NCBI GenBank assembly: GCA_036245805.1
Contig: BTRK01000002.1
Span: 14,625,067-14,689,066 of the forward strand
Length of the DNA: 64,000 nt
From: Pristionchus mayeri
Lineage: Eukaryota; Nematoda; Chromadorea; Rhabditida; Neodiplogasteridae
Direction of reading: 5' to 3'
The position numbers were made by a program, and so were the translations under genes. A model generated the notes under the pieces. It searched no databases and had not been told where the DNA came from. It worked only from the letters and a program-made list of their open reading frames with translations. This document shows, in pieces, positions 61,901 to 64,000 of the stretch (positions are counted from its first letter, which is position 1; each line of letters starts with the position of its first letter).

Positions 61901-62316
61901 CCGAAATCCCTGTAAGATGGTCGTAAAATTTATCTCACAGGGCATAACTCACGGCACTAGTTCGGATGAGCACTATGATGTCATGACTTATCCGACGTAG
62001 TGCCTAACTCACGTCCACTATAGGCGACTTCTCAGGCGGCGGGGGCAGATGGAGTGCCACTGGCTCATCTCTCTGCCTTTGCTCAATACGGACGTAGGAT
62101 TTTAGAAGATCATTCTAAAACGGTTCATGAACGTTCATCAAATTATACAGTCTAGAGAAACCAGTTTAAACTGACTCACCAAATCTATTGCAGTATCCCA
62201 ACTCCATTTCTTCTCCCAATGATCTATATGGAGCCGAATTTTGAAGAAGTATAGTGTGGTGCCGGTATCTAAAGCGAAAAGATCAAAAAACACTCTGCTC
62301 AGAGCCGCAAATTCCA
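58920..62316 (-). CDS. henn-1: Small-RNA 2'-O-methyltransferase (HEN1/HENN-1-like)
   Basis: HEN1 enzymes add a 2'-O-methyl group to the 3' end of piRNAs and some siRNAs and protect them from decay. Exons (minus): 62316-62180, 62114-62013, 61909-61811, 61766-61698, 61653-61515, 61068-61008, 60684-60627, 60488-60364, 60302-60241, 60028-59928 and 59030-58920. All junctions agree in phase. Visible signatures: FFPPLQQKR before the fold, SAM-binding LGCGE, VDIEG, then EVIEH (metal-binding Glu and His), RPKLFIISTPNFDYN and RHDEHHFEFTR with the further metal-ligand His. So the catalytic residues are intact. The first ATG was not found. The last exon has two possible acceptors (59030 or 59044), and its donor GTATTA abuts the LINE tail; no downstream exon was found, so the C-terminus is uncertain. 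Introns carry several MITEs. Confidence 0.85.
59176..59260. mobile_element. Palindromic MITE (family B, copy 2)
   Basis: CCGGATGAGAACTATGACGT and its complement surround a short centre. It lies within a larger insertion (about 59052-59262) bounded by the 14-bp direct repeat ACCAGTACTGTGAG at 59038-59051 and 59263-59276. Confidence 0.7.
60114..60180 (+). repeat. Retroelement 3'-end-like motif
   Basis: TGATGACGGTCTGTTGCCCG followed by AAACGTTGTCGCACGATAAA resembles the 3' ends of several non-LTR and Penelope-type elements, which carry a short hairpin then CGAAACGT and AATAAA-like sequence. No coding part is present. Confidence 0.35.
61095..61314. mobile_element. Palindromic MITE (family B, copy 3), interrupted
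   Basis: Ends GGCACTAGATCGGATGAGAA and CCGACCTAGTGCC. The palindrome is split by a second element at 61172-61293. It lies in an intron of the HENN-1-like gene. Confidence 0.8.
61172..61293. mobile_element. hAT-type MITE nested in another MITE
   Basis: 20-bp inverted ends TAGGGTTGGCAATACGAGGG and (as complement) TAAGGTTGACAATACGAGGG differ at two positions. The flanks GTTCTCAT (61164-61171) and GTTCACAT (61294-61301) are an 8-bp target duplication with one difference. TAGGG-type ends and 8-bp duplications fit hAT elements. Internal inverted motif: AACGAGCTCGT. Confidence 0.8.
61953..62004. mobile_element. Short palindromic MITE (family B, copy 4) at a splice donor
   Basis: A 52-bp element GGCACTAGTTCGGATGAG... 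to ...TCCGACGTAGTGCC, flanked by the 8-bp duplication TAACTCAC at 61945-61952 and 62005-62012. On the minus strand TAACTCAC is GTGAGTTA, the splice donor of the HENN-1-like exon 62114-62013, so the insertion duplicated the donor and left the exon-proximal copy intact. Confidence 0.85.
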
Positions 62317-62475
62317 CTGCAAAATGGACATGACGATGTCAAAATGAGGAAAGGTTACGGTAATTCGCACGATATATGTCTCCTTTTTATTTGAAATTTT
62401 GATGATTTTTGCTTGTTTTGCTGTTTAAAAATATTTAAATTGCTTAAATTAATGTTTAATTAGTTGCCAGATGCG
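62317..62475. promoter_or_regulatory. Short divergent spacer between HENN-1-like and PRADC1-like genes
   Basis: Only about 160 AT-rich bases separate the first exon found of the minus-strand gene from the plus-strand ATG. This probably includes a shared promoter region, though the true first exon of the methyltransferase gene may also lie here. TTGCCAG directly upstream of 62471 could be a trans-splice acceptor. Confidence 0.35.
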
Positions 62476-63869
62476 ATGACTCCCCGTCTGCTACTCCTCG
62501 CCCAGCTCTGCCTGCTGGTGCACTCCTCGCTCGACGAGTCGGCACTCTTCGTGCGAGTGCTATCGCCCGCGAATCTCGCCTACACGTGAGCACTTTCGAA
62601 TTTGGCTAATTATTCTGTTAGCGAAAATTTATCAATAATTAGGACCGTCTTGATAACGTTTACGACAATGCCTCTAAAATCACCCGAACTGATCATGCAG
62701 TCTTACTAGTGCGCAGTGAAACATAACTCGTCCTAGACACATACTTCTACAGATCATTGAATAAATTGGGTTGTTCTAGGTATGAAATCATTCCGGCGCA
62801 GTTCGGGCCGCCCCTCGATGCCTACCAGCACACGCACAGGGGCGTGCAACTCTTTGCTGCAACGATTGATGAGGTGAGCAGCCGATGATTTGCTTCGTTT
62901 CACTGGAAAAAACAACACGTTTAGCCCAATTATGTTGATGAGTCGCCAAGTGTTAGAGAGGACAATGATTGTTTCAGTAGGCACTAGGCGATTAGCAGCG
63001 AGGGTCAAGGACATACTCCTTAGGCGACTTCATCAAAAGCTATTGGGCAATTATGTCCACTTATTGCGAAAATAGGAACTATTCTCTAGCTTCTGTATTT
63101 AAGTTTAAAGTTACCGGACGAGGACGAAATTGACCCCCTATTTTTTGTCCTCCATCGAATAGCCGATGGCTGAATTAGTTGAGAATGAATATCCAAAAAT
63201 GCTAAAAATCAATATTAGCCCCAAGGGGAAGCCGGAAATGATCAGCGTAATCCCGCGCTCTCTCACTTTTGCATACTCTCTCGTACACGCGACGAGATCA
63301 GGGTTTCGTCCTCGTCCGGTAACTTTAATAGTGCTTATGGCTTCTTAATCGTGGGACTTCAATCCGACTCTAACTGGCGTATTTGCAGAGTTGCAACGGA
63401 CTGCAGGACGACATGACGGGTGGCGTGGTGATCATGCCTAGAGGGGAGTGCACCTTCATCGAGAAGGTGGGGATTGCATTCTTAGTATTTCAACCTTTGC
63501 TCGTGCTGGATGATATTAGAGTTATGAAGCCAGAAACTAGATTGCGGCAGTTATAGAGAGGAAAGAAATCATCTTTTATCAGATGCAGGCTTGGGAATGT
63601 TGCTTAGCTTCGGCTTTTTTTGCTCGATAACTGTTGGTTCAAAGAAGCATCGCGTATGCACTTCAAACTGTTAATCACGGCGTCGTACCTAGCCTCATAT
63701 ATTTGAACATTGGCTGCGTTGCATTTACAGTCGATTCAACTACATTTTGAAGATATTTTCCCAGTGAATCACTCTGTGAATCGTAAAAAATGTATTCAAA
63801 TCGTGCGAATTTGAGATGGCGAACGCTGAAGCTGCGGGCGCCCTCTTCGCACTGGTCACGGAAGTGAAT
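62476..63869 (+). CDS. PRADC1: Protease-associated (PA) domain secreted protein, PRADC1-like, 5' part
   Basis: Exons 62476-62585, 62780-62873, 63389-63466 and 63816 to about 63863 or 63869; the rest leaves the window. Phases agree (2/1, 0, 0). The first exon encodes a signal peptide (MTPRLLLLAQLCLLVHSS) then ALFVRVLSPANLAY, matching the vertebrate PRADC1 start (FQVLSPGDIRY type). Next come PAQFGPPL, SCNGLQDDMTGGVVIMPRGE and CTFIEK, the PA-domain pattern in which a Cys pair brackets a strand ending in RG-C-F--K, then ANAEAAGALFAL. PRADC1 is a small secreted glycoprotein of about 190 residues with no protease domain; its exact role is poorly defined. The end of exon 4 is uncertain. Confidence 0.8.
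63107..63326. mobile_element. MITE in a PRADC1-like intron
   Basis: 23-bp inverted ends AAAGTTACCGGACGAGGACG... and ...CGTCCTCGTCCGGTAACTTT enclose about 175 bp without strong coding potential. The target duplication is not clear (TTTA or TA possible). An interior CGCGCTCTCTCACTTTTGCA resembles a piece near 59490. Confidence 0.65.
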
Positions 63870-64000
63870 GTGGGTGATTCAAACGAAATATCGAAATGGG
63901 GAAAATGTTGCCTCTATGAGACGAATCTGAAACACGAATTCAAAAAATTTTTGGCTCACTTTCAATCCTGTACCTGGAACCCTCACAGAATTTTGAGCAA

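Overview
The window is nuclear DNA of a nematode. The coding exons are short (mostly 50-140 nt) and split by introns that are often only 37-100 nt long, ending in TTTCAG-like acceptors. The gene families are nematode-typical: a serpentine chemoreceptor, a nuclear hormone receptor (NHR) of the expanded nematode type, F-box-like genes and a HENN-1-like small-RNA methyltransferase. Several start codons directly follow an AG acceptor, as expected for spliced-leader trans-splicing. The many tiny exons per gene resemble diplogastrids such as Pristionchus, but this placement is only an inference. All gene models were built by eye, joining exons by reading frame and intron phase. No database search was run.

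Left arm (1-15.3 kb): the 5' part of a chemoreceptor (minus), a nuclear receptor in about 18 exons (minus, 1980-6546), an F-box-like gene (plus, about 7.4-8.8 kb), and a second F-box-like gene (minus, 10.55-14.27 kb). Introns here carry a 907-bp mariner-type element with perfect 29-bp ends, a partial exon duplication and a 1-kb palindrome. A truncated retrotransposon ORF1-like frame at 14.8-15.3 kb abuts the satellite.

Centre (15.5-47.9 kb): about 32.4 kb of one satellite. Between the first and last reference points I count 101 units of 228 bp and 37 units of 252 bp, in higher-order blocks. No coding is visible. A 1.9-kb palindrome bounded by TTAA closes the array. Diverged copies of a longer, about 403-bp unit lie beyond it (53.4-56.2 kb) and at the 5' edge. 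They look like the ancestor from which the 228-bp unit arose by internal deletion.

Right arm (49.8-64 kb): a gene for a stand-alone P2X7-type C-terminal (ballast) domain protein is followed 127 bp later, on the same strand, by a THAP-type zinc-finger gene; both ATGs sit on splice-acceptor-like sequence. Further right lie a LINE 3' end, the HENN-1-like gene (minus, 58.9-62.3 kb) with several transposon insertions in its introns and around its last visible exon, and the 5' part of a PRADC1-like secreted protein gene (plus) running off the window. Most non-coding structure in both arms is small inverted-repeat DNA transposons, several with recognisable target-site duplications.
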